In this document: piece by piece, positions 43,782 to 61,094 of the stretch
Position numbering within the stretch: position 1 is the stretch's first letter
Layout: each line of letters opens with the position of its first letter
Origin: Coffea arabica
Lineage: Eukaryota; Streptophyta; Magnoliopsida; Gentianales; Rubiaceae
Direction of reading: 5' to 3'
Length of the DNA: 64,000 bases
NCBI RefSeq assembly: GCF_036785885.1
Contig: NC_092323.1
Location: 12,656,501-12,720,500, forward strand
Notes under the pieces: model-generated
What the model saw: only the letters and a program-made list of their open reading frames with translations
Database searches by the model: none
What the model was told of the DNA's origin: nothing
Made by a program: the position numbers and the translations under genes

Positions 43782-45213
43782 CAGGAGATAGGATCCAATT
43801 ACAGTTAAATGTTTGTGTTTCTGGTGTGCAACATTTGGTACGATGTTTGAATAAAATAGACCATGCATATATGACTGTACCTTACAGTTTTGTACCAAAT
43901 AATGCTAATCAGTGAAATGCTAGATATTGGTCTAATATCGCTCATAAAACTACAAGCAAGATCAAAGTTTTGGTTTAAATATATAAAGCATTAACTGCAC
44001 GAATTACGTTTGATATTTTAGTCAACCTTGTATCTACTTCCAACAGCTATTGTCTTTCTTTCAGATAACAGATAGCAGAAGCATGGTTTATGATGAACAC
44101 ATCGAATCTGACATGGTTTTCTTAGGCCTCATAACTTTTTTTGACCCACCAAAGGATTCAGCAAAGCAAGCTTTGTGGAACCTAGCTGAAAAGGGAGTAA
44201 AAGCAAAGGTATTAACAGGGGATGCGCTATCCCTCGCAATAAGGGTTTGCAAAGAAGTTGGGATTAGAACCACTCATGTTACTACAGGCCCTGAACTTGA
44301 GTTACTTGACAATGACTCTTTCCATGAGAATGTGAAAAGAGCAACAGTTTTGGCTAAGCTCACCCCAACTCAGAAACTTCGAGTGGTGCAATCTTTGCAG
44401 ACAGGGGGCAACCATATTGTAGGGTTCCTGGGAGATGGAGTAAATGACTCGCTTGCATTGGATGCCGCCAACGTCGGTATCTCTGTTGATTCAGGCGCAT
44501 CAATTGCAAAGGAATCTTCTGATATTATCTTACTTGAAAAGGATCTTAATGTTCTGGTGGCTGGTGTGGAGCAAGGTCGGCTTACATTTGGGAACACAAT
44601 GAAGTACGTCAGAATATCAGTAATTGCCAATCTGGGAAGTATTGTTTCAATTCTCATTGCAACCATATTTTTTGGGTTTGAACCATTGACACCAAACCAA
44701 CTACTTGTGCAGAGCTTCTTATATAGTTTGGGCCAAATTGTAATCCCATGGGACAATATAGAAGACGATTATGTCAAGATTCCACAAAGATGGTCTCTCA
44801 GAGGCTTAACCATGTTTACATTGTGGAATGGTCCTGTTTGTTCTATATGTGATTTAGTAGCTCTCCTGTTCCTTTGGTTTTATTATAAGAAGAAATCATC
44901 TGTAGCAAACAATTTCATCCATTCTGCTTTGTTCGTTGAAGGACTTCTAATGCAGACCTTAATCATCCACTTGATTCGGACAGACAAGATTCCGTTCATC
45001 CAAGAGGTGGCTTCCTGGCCTGTTATATGTTCCACAGTTCTGATTTCTGCAGTAGGCATTGCAATTCCTTACACACCTCTGGGAACAGTACTTGGACTGG
45101 TTTCACTACCACTATCATACTTTGGCTTCCTAGTTGTTCTCTTTTTAGGATATTTTATTTTCGGACAAATTGTTAAGCGAGCTTATATTATGGTGTACGA
45201 GAAGTGGCTTTAG
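38987..45213 (+). CDS. PH1: PH1-like P3B-type ATPase (MgtA/MgtB-related), vacuolar
   Basis: Eight exons read in phase: 38987-39125, 39346-39462, 41206-41432, 41532-41743, 41846-41948, 42295-42665, 42899-43397, 44065-45213; 2817 bp, 938 aa, all GT-AG. P-type ATPase landmarks: actuator LTGE (236-239), proline-containing membrane motif ALTPQMLP, phosphorylation motif DKTGTLT with Asp396, hinge TGDAL (607-611), GDGVND (679-684), then about six C-terminal membrane helices with LYSLGQIVIPWDN. Sequence style is bacterial Mg2+-ATPase (MgtA) rather than plant P3A H+-ATPase. The plant P3B member, Petunia PH1, sits in the tonoplast with the P3A pump PH5 and drives vacuolar hyperacidification. Exons 1-2 (start and a cytosolic N-terminus) are less conserved, so the start is less certain than the rest. 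No stops or frameshifts, so it appears functional. Confidence 0.9.
39523..40405. mobile_element. MULE-type element with long TIRs in intron 2 of the PH1-like gene
   Basis: The left TIR (gggtaatttcagaaacctcc...) pairs with the complement of the right TIR (gggataatttcagaagcctc...) over about 110 bp, including 'ttgaactttgaaaaa' and 'tcactta'. It is flanked by the near-perfect 9-bp repeat TTAATCTTT (39513-39521) and TTAACCTTT (40406-40414). There is no transposase inside. It makes up half of the 1743-bp second intron. Confidence 0.8.
43751..43778. repeat. (CT)14 microsatellite in PH1-like intron 7
   Basis: A run of CT dinucleotides in the 667-bp intron between exons 7 and 8. Similar CT runs occur at about 6527-6539 and 59584-59601. 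Confidence 0.95.
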
Positions 45214-45510
45214 ACAGCAGATTCAGCCAAACAGGCGGTATTCTAACATCACAAATAGTTGAAAGAAACTTAAAAGCATGCATTTTCATTTTGTATTCCA
45301 GTGTATTACAAAATTTAGCTACAATGTTGTAACAAGACTATTCCCCTTGTTGATGGGGGTTTTGGAACATTCTTTTTCCAGCATCACCTTCAAATAATAA
45401 AAAAACATTAGAGTGTGATGCTTGTGCCTGAGCAGAACAGGCAAAGAATAAGCTACTTTCAGATTTTGTCACTGATTTTTGTGCCATAACAGAAGTTTTA
45501 ACACCATCTC

Positions 45511-50135
<4,625 letters not shown>

Positions 50136-52352
50136 GAAAATGCGGCAAGAATCAGACACTATCGTCGAAGATTTTCGAAGAATCCATCTTCAGCAGAAAG
50201 CGTGTAGAAGCCAAATAAAGAGAAAAAGAGAAAAGATTACTTTTGAAGAAGGTGGAGAATCTCAACAATACCTTCCTTATCACTCAATTAATTCCATAAC
50301 TTAGTTTGCAGACAACCATAAAATGATAAAAGACTAGGATCTAACTTGGGTTTTCAATATTTAATTGCATTATTAAGAACTTTCCGAACAATCCTTTGAT
50401 CAGACGGGACAAGAAAAGAACACATTTACATTCTCCAGTCAGAGAAAGAAATGTAGAAATAGAACTGGAAGAGAAGTGTGAATATGTAACGAGGCAAAGG
50501 GATAGAGAACAGGCGAAAAGGGAGAATAAAAAAGGTGGTAACTTTGCTTGAAGATTTGGCTTTTGTTTCGAAATCTCTTGATTCTTGATTGGCTTAGAAA
50601 CAAGAGGTTACTAAGTAGCAAAAAAATTGTTCAGAAAGCAAGCAATTTTTTCTGCTAACAATTTTTGACCTTTTTCTGTGGGTTTACTATAGCTGGCGAG
50701 TACTGGTATAACAGAGTTGGGAAAAGCCAAAAGGGATACATCTGTGTAGCTTGTATTCCTCATTCAGCAACTTCAAATATCACTGCATGGCTTCCACTCT
50801 GCTTTGTGCTCGAGCTCTAAAGACTAAAGAGTGATAGATTCTACTATTTTTCAATTGAGAATGACTTCGCCAACTTGCAAATAAAAATGTGCTCCTGCCC
50901 TGCACCCACCGTTTTCTCTTTTTTTTTTCTAATTTTTTTTTCGCTTGCTGGAATTTTGCATTATGATCTTGCTAAGAATAGATGAACTAGTGAAATATCA
51001 ATATAAGCAGGATTCTTCAAAAGGCACCGGATGGAAAAAAAAGTGCACAAGTAAGAATTCTTCCATCTTACTCCCTTGTGACTTTTGTTGATTAAATTGA
51101 ATTTTCAATGCTAAAGTATCATGTTGGTGGATAACAATATCATAATTCTTTTATGAGTTAACCTTGGCCTTGTCATTATGCTCTTTAAGACACAGAATAA
51201 AAAAAATAACATGAACATAAGTAATAAAATTCAAGAACAATATAACAAATGTTTCCTCAAATTCACTCTGCATTGATTCACCTTGGCCTTGTCATATTTT
51301 TTAGTCACTTCATAAACATCATATTTTAGTTCTTTTTTGTTTCCTGAAAATTCAATAATTATTAATTGATTAATTTGACACAGGTTTCTCTCGAATTCTC
51401 GAAGAAACACCAATTATGCTGCAATCTGCATTAAATAATTCGCCAATTTTTATGTTTATCTGGCCTCTCCAAATTCAATTGGAGCACAGTTTTTTCCCTA
51501 AAGGATTATGACTAAAAGCCAAGAGGAGATAATGTATTTTACCGAGCTTTCCTTTCACATCCAGTTGTATGTCTCAATAAGAAGCAAAACATAAAATCAT
51601 CCAAATCTTTGCAGTACAGATAACGATACTATGAACAAGACAACTTTTTTTTTCTTTTGATAGATGCCCTATCGTGAACAAGACTTTGGTTTTATGGGTT
51701 GATAAATGCCCATGAAAATGAAAGGTAGGCATTTCTAGTGACCCAATCTTCCTCTCAAATTTTTAAATAATTTGATGTATATGCTGCACAAAATTCTTCT
51801 GGCAACCATCACACTTGCGTTACCTCTCCATTTAAATAATTTTTTTCCAACAATTATACATGGATGTATGCCCAACAATCTTAACTATTTGGGAGAATTG
51901 TACTAATTTCCCTCACTTATTGTTGATGTGAAAATTTAGTCCTTCAAAAAAAAAAAGATTAATTTTAATCCCTAACAATATAAAAATGATTACATTTGGT
52001 CCAATTTCATTTTTTCGAGCAAAATTTGGCCGGAACAAATCGCGCTTACATCACACGCCCAATTTTTAAAGGGTAAAATTGGCAAACCACCTCACTATTG
52101 ACCAGAAATGTAAGGGACTAACGGCGCAAAACTTAGTTAAGCATTCACTAATAATTACAAAATCTAACCCCCCCCCCCCCCCAATTACCTGTTATTCATC
52201 TCAACCCAAAACAAAACCTAATAGCAAACTTCTAGCGGCGGATTGAAGTTTATCCAAAGGAAATTGGTGATTGAATACCTACTATTAGAGAAAAGCCCAA
52301 CTGTAATTTACCATTAACCAGCAATTCAATGTTCATAAAAGTGGGGCAGAAT
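50136..52352. other. GH5 upstream region and intergenic DNA
   Basis: The first 150-200 bp are probably GH5 5' UTR and promoter. The rest is AT-rich with no gene. A (C)14 run lies at 52171-52184. Bases 51890-52140 look like a decayed repeat (phrases such as 'ttagtccttcaaaa', 'aaaattggcaaaccacctc'), but ends were not resolved. Confidence 0.45.
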
Positions 52353-52975
52353 TGCACCAATCGTTGGAGAAAGATGTTATTACTATGTCATTTGCCCCAA
52401 AGGATGAACACGAAACTCAGATACAATTTGCACTTGAAAGGGGGATTCCTGCTCATTTTGTCATTGGACCCAGAGAGGTTGACATTTCCAGATAATGCTT
52501 ATGATGTGATTCACTGTGCAAGATTTAGGTTTCACAGCGATGCAAATGGTAGGAAAATGTTTTATAAAGTTTTAATACCTTGATCTATATTATTTTGGCT
52601 AAGATCAAGTAATCATGTGATTGAGTGACAGGTGGAAAACTTTTGATGGAGCTAAATAGGATTCTTAGGCCCCCGCGTGAATGGTCCAGCGGTAGCGCCT
52701 CTTACCGGTGACCCTTGAGGTCCCAAGTTCGAGTCTCCGCTCTGCTGGATTCCTCCGCGCATTTATCGTGTTCGGGTCGGGTTGGGGCGCCGGGCTCGGA
52801 CCGCAGGGGATTAGTCGGGCCCCGTAAAAATTGACCCGAACACCCTGTGTCGAAAAAAAAAAAAAAATAATAGGATTCTTAGGCCAGGAGGATATTTTAT
52901 ATGGTCTGCTACACCAGTTTACGGAAATGAAGATAGAGATGAGATCAGAATGTTTGGAAAGGCTTTGATGCCACG
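52353..52975 (+). pseudogene. PMT-type (QUA2/TSD2 family) methyltransferase gene fragment, split by a SINE
   Basis: Block 1 (52353-52549) reads [20 protein letters not shown], then QFALERGIP and, after a frameshift, [20 protein letters not shown]. An intron follows (gtagg...gacag, about 52550-52632). Block 2 (52633 on) reads GKLLMELNRILR, is interrupted by a SINE, then resumes PGGYFIWSATPVYGNEDRDE. These are the methyltransferase-domain motifs of the plant PMT family (Golgi enzymes linked to pectin modification). The retained intron shows a DNA-level copy, not a processed one. The frameshift, the SINE and missing ends make it non-functional. Confidence 0.85.
52673..52867 (+). mobile_element. 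tRNA-derived SINE with 17-bp target duplication
   Basis: The A box 'tggtccagcggtagcg' starts at 52683 and the B box 'gttcgagtc' at 52728-52736. The 3' part has 'ggggattagtcggg' and ends 'ctgtgtcg' plus about 15 A. The target duplication aataggattcttaggcc is at 52656-52672 and 52868-52884 and lies inside codons of the methyltransferase fragment (NRILRP), so the boundaries are exact. Confidence 0.93.
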
Positions 52976-53195
52976 CCGTGCGCGAGGCGCCCATTCGACT
53001 GGTATAGCAGGAGAACAGCCCGTCATTAATTGGGCCGATCTTTTCCCGTCCATCATTTAGCATGACTATAGGACGCATTCCTATCTGCAAGCAATGCTCG
53101 TTGGGTGGCCCGTTGGCCCAATAGTAAAACAATGGTTCCCCAAACAAAGTAAAAATGAAAAAAAAAAAAGAAAAAGAAAAAGAAATAGTGGCATA
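52976..53195. other. GC-richer unidentified segment ending in an A-rich tract
   Basis: The methyltransferase match stops abruptly at 'gctttgatgcc'. About 170 bp of unusually GC-rich DNA follow (cgccgtgcgcgaggcgccca...), then AAAG-rich repeats to 53190. It could be another retroposon or an organelle-derived piece; no diagnostic motif or target duplication was found. Confidence 0.4.
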
Positions 53196-56100
53196 AGATA
53201 TTTAGTTTCGTGAGGCCCTGTGTGCTGGCTGAAAGTTGACAATTGTGCTGTCAAATTCGGTTTTTTACTCGCATGTAAAGACAGTTTTTGACCAAAAAAA
53301 GAAAAGAAAAGACAGTTTTAATATAACCAAGTTGGTGAAATGATTGGGCTGATTTGAGTGTTATATGTTCAATGTGCACGAACCTGGAGGGAATTATTCA
53401 ATTATATGTTCTCTTTAGACTTTTAGCACAAATTGACGGCTCTCAGGGGCAGACACAAAAAGATAAAAAGATTTTGATCAGGGTGTGAATGGGAGAAAAG
53501 ATGGAGACAATAACAAGGACGTCCCATTGCATACATTTATAAAAATTAGATACAATGAAATGAAACTAAAAGTCTGTTCCCTTCGTAAGCATGGGGACTT
53601 TACAGTTTTAGCATTGCACAAAAGTTAAAACCATAAATATTCACTCCGTGAATCCTGAATCCAATGAGGGTATGCATTTGCCTAAAAATATGTCACAGGG
53701 CATTCTGTATTGATGGTAATTTCAAAGCTCGTGATCTATTGATTTGAGCTTATGATAAAGAACTTAAACTTTCGCTTCAAAACTAATTAACGATGAGTGG
53801 AGTAACCCCAAGATGTTATTAACGTTGTTGAAAATTCTTAGAATATCAAATGTCTATCTCTGATACCATGACGAAGAATTTCAATTTCATTTTTCAAATT
53901 ACTTGGCAATGACCGGAGTAACTCAAAATTTTTGTTAATATGATTGAAAATTATTAAAATATCAATGTGAGACATTTTAGTCTTTTAATAAATAGTTCAG
54001 CTCACGTATGAACAATAAAATGTTGTTTTAGTTGCTTGTAGCATTTGACTATAGGCGTTTATGCATGGTACTCAGCTAGTAAAAATATTAACTAAATAAT
54101 TGTGGGATCTTTGATTTGAAGGGAATATTTCATGAACTAGAAAGATACTCTGTATGTAATTGAGTACACGTCATGCATGTCACGAACGCTAGTTAAAGTT
54201 TTGAAAACTTGCAGTGAAGATAGCAAGTTGGAGAATCAGACTAGAGCGAAAACCATAATGATGAAGAAGAATGGAGAACCACAATAGTTCCAAGATCCAA
54301 TTTTTTCCCTGACAGTTATAGATGACTCCCCTTCTATCCTGCTACACTTGCTTCAAAAAAGAAACATTATAATTTCCTTCATCTCCTAAAATTTTGCTTT
54401 GGCCGTAATAGCATTGGAAGCCTCGTTTCAAAACCTAATCCGAAAGCAGCGAAACTGGTTTTTGCAAAGCCGCTGCTTTCTTGTGCATGGGACCGTAGTG
54501 TTTCTTGGCAGCAGCCAAGTTCTTGGCCAGAATCAATAAACAAAGAACCTGTCCTTCTCAAAGGCATTAAGGCGAATGAACATGTCACATCCTATTATTC
54601 ATAGACTAATTTCTTAGTTTCTTAGGATATTTTTTATGTGTAGAACATTCTCTCTAAGGAAGAGTAGACTAAGGCTTAACCTAACTTTGTACGTATGATT
54701 ATACATAATAATATTTTGGTTGTCCTATATATCCCATCCTGATGGCTATACTTTCTGATGTATCTATAAAGCGTGAGACAGAAATAATAAATACTCAATC
54801 ATTCCCAAATGATGCAAATAATGTTAATTATGCATGGCTGTTAGTGGTTAAGTCATAATCCTAGTTTTGGTATTTCTAATTGTTGCTGTGACTTTCATTG
54901 AAACTTCGAAGTTTGATCCTTTCCCTAAAAGCAACATGTCATCAATCTTCCATACGGGCAAGCAAGCAATTATTACTAGTACTATTTTTTGGCTTAAGGA
55001 TTGGTGAGATCAACAGTCTCTTTTTACATGATTGAATGCTTGTTAAATCACAAACGAATTTGTTGAGCGAATTTGGTATTTTTTTGACAAGGTTTAAAGG
55101 ACTAATCAAATTTTCGCAAAAATTTAGGAAGTTACTTTATCATGTAAAGTTAAATTCGTGGAAAGATTTTATTACCCATAGTAGCTTGTGAAAGTATGTC
55201 AATGGGTGGGTCAGGTCTTACCCAAATTCAATCCAGAGACAATATTTTTGGATAATGTTTAGATATAATTTCTCAAATTTAGACTCTACCCAAATCCAAA
55301 CCCTATAAGAGAGTCATGAGTTTAGGTAAGGTTTGATTTTCTATGATTCATACCTAAATTTAAATACAAATTAGGCTCTACCCAGATTCATGTTGAAGTT
55401 TAGGGAAAAGAGATACAAAAATATATTTTTTGAATAAGGCTAAATATTTATATATGTTACGGTTGTTTTATTTTTTTTCAAGCTAATCCTAATTGGCATT
55501 ATAATTGATACAAACATTTTTCAGAAAAATGAGAACAAGTAAAGGTATTTAAATGAAATACTAGATGTGGATGCAAATGAAACTTTGAAAATAAATAGAA
55601 GTAGTTGATAATACTTCTTTCTTTAATTTCATAATATTGGATTCAATTTCTTAAATGTTAATTTTATTATTTGGAAACAAAAGGTCAATGGTATTTATGT
55701 TATTTTTGAACTTTATATATTTTTAAAATAGTCTTACTTTAGTTCTTCATTGTATATTTAGAAAACTATCCATAGATACTCATTGGATACTCAAACCCAT
55801 AAAAGTCCGGGTCTAGATTTACTTTGTTAGACCCATAAGGATTTGGATCCGAGTCTGAGTCTATATTTCACTAAATTTAATGAATTTATATCAGGATTCA
55901 ATCCAAACCCCATCCATTGACATGCAAGTTGTGACGATAATGTACTCCTCCTATCTCATGTTCCTAGAAGGTGCAAACTGAGCAATCAAAATACTATAAC
56001 TCTCACAGAAAAAGCAAAAAAGTTAGCATCACAATAATGTTCAGAAAATGATTGACAAAAGAAAAAAAATAATGTTAAGAAAAGGAAAACTAGAAAACAA

Positions 56101-59100
56101 GACTGTAGATGCCGGAATCTTAGGTCCGCAATCAACGCTTGGGTTTATGATAGAATAAAACCCGTAATGCTAGATCTAAAATGTGATAGGATATCTATCA
56201 CAACTACTATTCTTTGGCAATCTTTGACCAAAAATATAAATTAGTATCTAAATTAGCTACTAATCGAAATAAGGAACAAACATTTAGCACAAAACTAAAG
56301 AAAAGCTTATTTGCAGTAACACTGGGGCTGAAACAATAATATCTCTTCACGGGATTCTAGTATAACTAATCAATTTCACGAGTTAAGTTTCGTTGTCTAC
56401 TATTTATTTTGATTTGAAAAATCAATCTCATCTTTAGAGGTGCATATATTTATTTTCTAGATAAGCCCAGAAGATTATATACATATATTCTAAGGACTTT
56501 CATCAAGAAAAGAGGTGGCTGAGGGTGAGACAGAAAATAAGGTAGATTCTCTACATTTAGTTTTGTGATGATTCTTCAAATTCACCATACCAGATATTGA
56601 TAGAATATTGCTGGCTTGTTCCATATTGCCACAAAAGTATGATATAGCTGAAAAGTTAGAAATTAGGCGATGCTTAAAGTCGTCATATTGCTAATCAAGA
56701 ATTTGTATCCATTGATCTTTTCAATTTTTCTGGAAAAAAAATTAGGATTTATTTATGGATAACTTTGTTTAGAGACTAAAGTGGACGTCATGGCAGCAAC
56801 TCTTATAACACTGTTGTCTGTTAAAAAATCTGGCACTAAACACAAAGGAAGGTTCTAATTTACTGGCTTCAATATGATTTCTTACACCTCTATTTTGATG
56901 AACCAGCAAGATGAATTTCTCATCAATGTTTTTGGGTTCTTCCCCCACCAACCCTCCCTCCCCTCTGTTGATTCAAATAAGTAAGAGATGGTTTACAAAT
57001 TACAGCATAGATTTTTTTTTACTAAAAGCTTGAACAAGCCTAGAATTAATATGTCGGGGAGCTATCAGTTTTTCACTCCTAAGGAAGAATGAATCAGATC
57101 TTCACTCTCTCATAAAGTTGAGAATACCAAGAAAAGTTATGAAAAAAAAAAAGGCACAAAAAACCAACGAAGAATCAATCTCCTCGTAATCTCATGCATG
57201 CATTCGAGGGTCAAATGAGGCAGACGTATATATGCATATATTGCATGGTCAAGCTAAAGCTGATTTCTGCGTTTCTTAAATCCATTTTGCAACGTTTATT
57301 ATTCCAAAGGGAGTTTCTAATTGTCATGTCATTTTGCCACAGTACGTGCACTTGGAGTTTTGTTTGAGAGAATAATTATAATACTTATTAATAATGCTGA
57401 TTACGTACTAGACAAAAGGTTTTGATGGGGATGAACACTAGCAATCACCAACTTGTGCAAAGAATGGACATAATAATCGAATTGTATATCCTTAATTCAT
57501 AAATACTCAGTCGGTATCAAATCTTTTAAACAATGTTTTTTCTGATACATTCAAAATGTTGCCAGTTAGATGAGATATCATCTTTAATTGTTTAAACCCC
57601 TTCTGATGGAGACCGCCAAAGCTTGGAATTAATAACCTAACATCAAAGGTTCGAGTGTTCTTGCTTGCTCAAGGAGAGAAAATGATGGCTTTGCCATCTT
57701 TGTCTCACATTCTTCGATTTTTGTTAATTTTTTCCGGATAATTTTGACTGTGCTATCCCTTTTTGCTTAGTCGTTGAAACGGGTAACAAGACAAATTAGT
57801 ATCTTATTCGCTTCTCAATTTTGTATTTGCTTGCACTTCCGGTTTAGTGTATACAGTTGGCTAGATCAAGAAATATGTACGTGCTAATTTATAAGCACAT
57901 GCTATCAACAAAAAAAAAAAACCTTCAGAGTTTGATTTGCAATATATCTATTACATATTATGCATTTTAACCAAAAAAAAAAAAAAAATTGAACACGTTA
58001 TATATCTACTTTAGCACTGGAACTGAGTTGGATGGCCATTTTATATGTCCCATGCCAAACTGACCAGTTTATACCTCCCATGACAAACAGGATTAAGTTT
58101 ACTAGCTAGCTGTTGAATCTTATATCAAACTAAAACTGCACCTAAAGATATAAAAACTGAGTCCTCCAATGGGCATTGACTAAGATTTGCACATCCTACC
58201 ATATCGTCAACCAGACCATGCATATCTTTGAACAATATTCCGTTTCAACACACTGAAAATTCACAAATTAAGTGGCCCTTGCTCATATTCGGAAATTATT
58301 AGGCTAAAAAGTGGACCTTGGTAATTATGCATACCAACTTTTTTCTGTCTTCTGAACAAGCTAAGAGTCCTTCTTTCTAAGCCACAATTTCATAGTTTGA
58401 CAAGAGCAGAAAAGTTTTAAGTGATCCTTGCTCATGTTCAATAACAACTTAGGATGGAAAAAAAAAAAAAAGAAACATCGATGCATTTCATTAACAAATC
58501 TTACACTATTAAGTTATAGGATTCAATATTGATAAATTGCTGGAATATACTGTTGCGAATCTTTTCTCCAAATGGATCCCATTTAGTGGTATACCGTAAA
58601 TCAAGCTTTGCTATACCGATTTTCTATTATGGTCCCAACTACAATTTTTTTACTATTTAAAATAGGACGTGTTAATTAATATATAGAGAGAGGTCGAGAC
58701 AAAAGCAATGAATATATCTATTTCCACCATGCATGAATTACGGGCCTTGCAAGAGGGAGTCATGCTACATGTACAGGAGAACGTTCGACCATTTTCAATT
58801 TGCTTAGCAATGATCAGAATATTTGAAATTGAGGCTAATGCCAAAAGGTGGTACAGTAAATGTAAGTTCGAGACCATCTATTAATGGCGAGTCAATCTAG
58901 CTAGTATTAATGCCCTAAAGAACAGTCACTTTTTTCTTTTTGTCATTAATATTGCAGTTTTTTATCTGTTGAACTGTAAAAGTGGATATCCAAATATAGA
59001 TAAAAGAGTATGGCTATGATTGTAATGTTCCTTTTCTTTTGGGGAGACTTGGCTCGGCACCATAATTAATAAATGTTCAATGCCTAAGGGGAAACAAGAA

Positions 59101-61009
59101 AAGTTGCAAGACTAATCATTCAGACAGAAGATAGGGCCTGAATATCATTGCTCGAAGCACAAAATTCCAACCAAAAGCTACAATTGAGTTTTAGGAGCCG
59201 AAACAACTAGAGTATATATTGCAGTCTGATGAGTCAGAAAGCAGTTTTCACCCACACCCAAAATTATGCACCCGTTCTTTATTACATGTGCATGAGTGAG
59301 GAAGAAGAAATGTTTGTTTGAAATTTGTTTAGCACGAAAAGGTTGATTACTGGAAGACCACAAGCTAAAAGGTACATGTTGGTTCGAATACAAAAGCAGA
59401 AAATCTTTGGAATTGGCGCCCTATCTAAATTCATGGTCTTTGTCATTGATGATTGCAGATTGGCTTTGGTTTTGAGGGGTCAGGACTCACATGGATTCTT
59501 TTTTCTTCAATGCGAACGACAACCCTACTGACTTATCTCTGTTAAACGTCCCATGTCTGTCCTCAAAATTACTGTATTTATATTCTCTCTCTCTCTCTCT
59601 CAAGTCTTCTTTCCGGCATGCACAAACATAGATGGTGACCGAGTGAAGACAAGCCAGGACCTTACAAAAATGCGATATCAAATCTTGATGGTGCTTGACC
59701 AAGAAAGAAAGTTGCTAATGCATCAATTTGGTTTTTAGTACTACTAACTTCTTTGCTTGAGGAACGAAAAGGGTCGAAACTATGGTAGGTGATGAAAGAA
59801 AGGATTGACTACCATGAGTTGATTGAGGTGTCTTATTTGATCTTTTAGGCTCCACAGATTGTTGGAGACTTGCAAGAATTTTGATTGCAATCTAGCATTG
59901 CTTCTTGTTTGGATGACCTTTTCCATTTGGGATTTTTATGCCATTTGAAGTTGTCATGACACTAATAATTGTCGTGATGAAAACTGTGAGATAGTTCATT
60001 ATGGAATTATCAAGTAATTATTCCTTGACGTCCTATATATTGGACCCATGTACTAGCATTTTTAACAGTAATTTTCTAATGCAGCAGATGTACAGTAGAT
60101 AAATGTTTACACTATTTTAGAGTAGCTAATGTTTATTGACACCTTTTTCTTTACATTTTTTTTTTTTTTTTACAAAAAACTACTAAGTAGTCGGACTGCC
60201 AGTAACAGTATTCGATGTCAATATCCTCACGTTTTCAGAGTTTCTTGGCGAATGATTTCTTGAGATACTTCACATAGTCAACTCGGCAAGTCCTCTAGAA
60301 TATTGACCATTTATATTCAATTAATGTAATTCTTGCAAGATTAATATATTTTTCACTGACCGAAACCGTATAAATTTAGACCAATTAAAAGTAATCAGAC
60401 AGGACTCAACTGAATCACCCCGTGTCCATATATTTGGATACTATCTAATCACAGTCCTTGGTTATGCAATTGCTCAGTTTTCTCCCTTGTCAAATAGCAA
60501 GATAAAGGGAATGAATGGATTGAGTGATACGAAACTACAAGAAAAGAGAGTGTAAATGAGAGAGTGTGGATTCGAACCTTCTCACCTAAAGATAAAAAAA
60601 AATGAAGTAGCAGCAGCATTTATAAAAATGGCAATTACGTACACTATTTGGGAAGAAAGTTAGCCTCGAATTTCTTTTGGTAAAAGCGTGGGTGTGTGTG
60701 TCTAGCCCACACGCTTAATGTTTCCAAATATAACAAGCATAAAAATTGTTATAATATACTTCTTTTACCTTATTAGTAAGTTTAGCAAGAACATCATTCA
60801 AAGGTCTTAGATGATTCATCTCAACTTGTCAATTGAAAAAGAGAAATGTCTTCTCTCTTGCCCCCTCTCTCCCCCTTGAGGACACATACATGTCAAGACA
60901 CGGCCTCACGTGTGTAACTGCTGTAATTCTTTCTTAAACATAAACAATTGATTGGTTCAACTTGCATTTATCAATTCTTCGTCCTTCAATTCTAGGACTT
61001 GATGAGGCC
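53196..61009. other. Long gene-poor AT-rich stretch
   Basis: No convincing gene over 7.8 kb. Visible items: two diverged copies of a roughly 120-bp unit with 'gagtaac(c)c' and 'ttgaaaatt(c/a)tta(g/a)aatatca' (53780-53980); an element-like segment bounded by inverted repeats (55196-55235 and 55885-55925); T- and A-runs at 57011-57020, 57911-57921 and 57974-57988. Short open frames here show no family motif. Confidence 0.5.
55196..55925. mobile_element. Putative MITE with inverted terminal repeats
   Basis: The left end 'tgtcaatgggtgggtcaggt' and the complement of the right end 'tgtcaatggatggggtttgg' pair over about 35 bp (including 'attcaatcc'). The interior is AT-rich and non-coding. No clear target duplication, so the class is unknown. 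Confidence 0.5.
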
Positions 61010-61017
61010 TATATAAG
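61010..61017 (+). promoter_or_regulatory. TATA box of the bHLH gene
   Basis: 'tatataag' lies 78-85 bp upstream of the ATG, giving a predicted 5' UTR of about 50 nt. Confidence 0.7.
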
Positions 61018-61094
61018 GAGGACAAAGACAGTTTTCCCTTTCACATGCATTAGCTGGCCAAGAAAAAAGAAAGAAGAGAACAATAGTTAAGAGA

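Noticed and set aside
52683..52740. Possible tRNA gene
   Set aside because: A and B boxes are present but there is no proper cloverleaf end; it is the tRNA-like head of a SINE with poly(A) tail and target duplication. The same applies to 1594-1770 and 35326-35400.
52976..53145. Organelle DNA transfer
   Set aside because: The GC-rich composition suggested it, but I could not recognise any plastid or mitochondrial gene; left as unidentified.
52665..53147. 160-codon minus-strand frame
   Set aside because: It runs antisense through a SINE and GC-rich flank; the plus strand explains the sequence (methyltransferase fragment and SINE).
54379..54588. 69-codon minus-strand frame with alanine/lysine-rich alternative reading
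   Set aside because: No recognisable family, no splice or promoter context; possibly an old gene scrap but not supportable.
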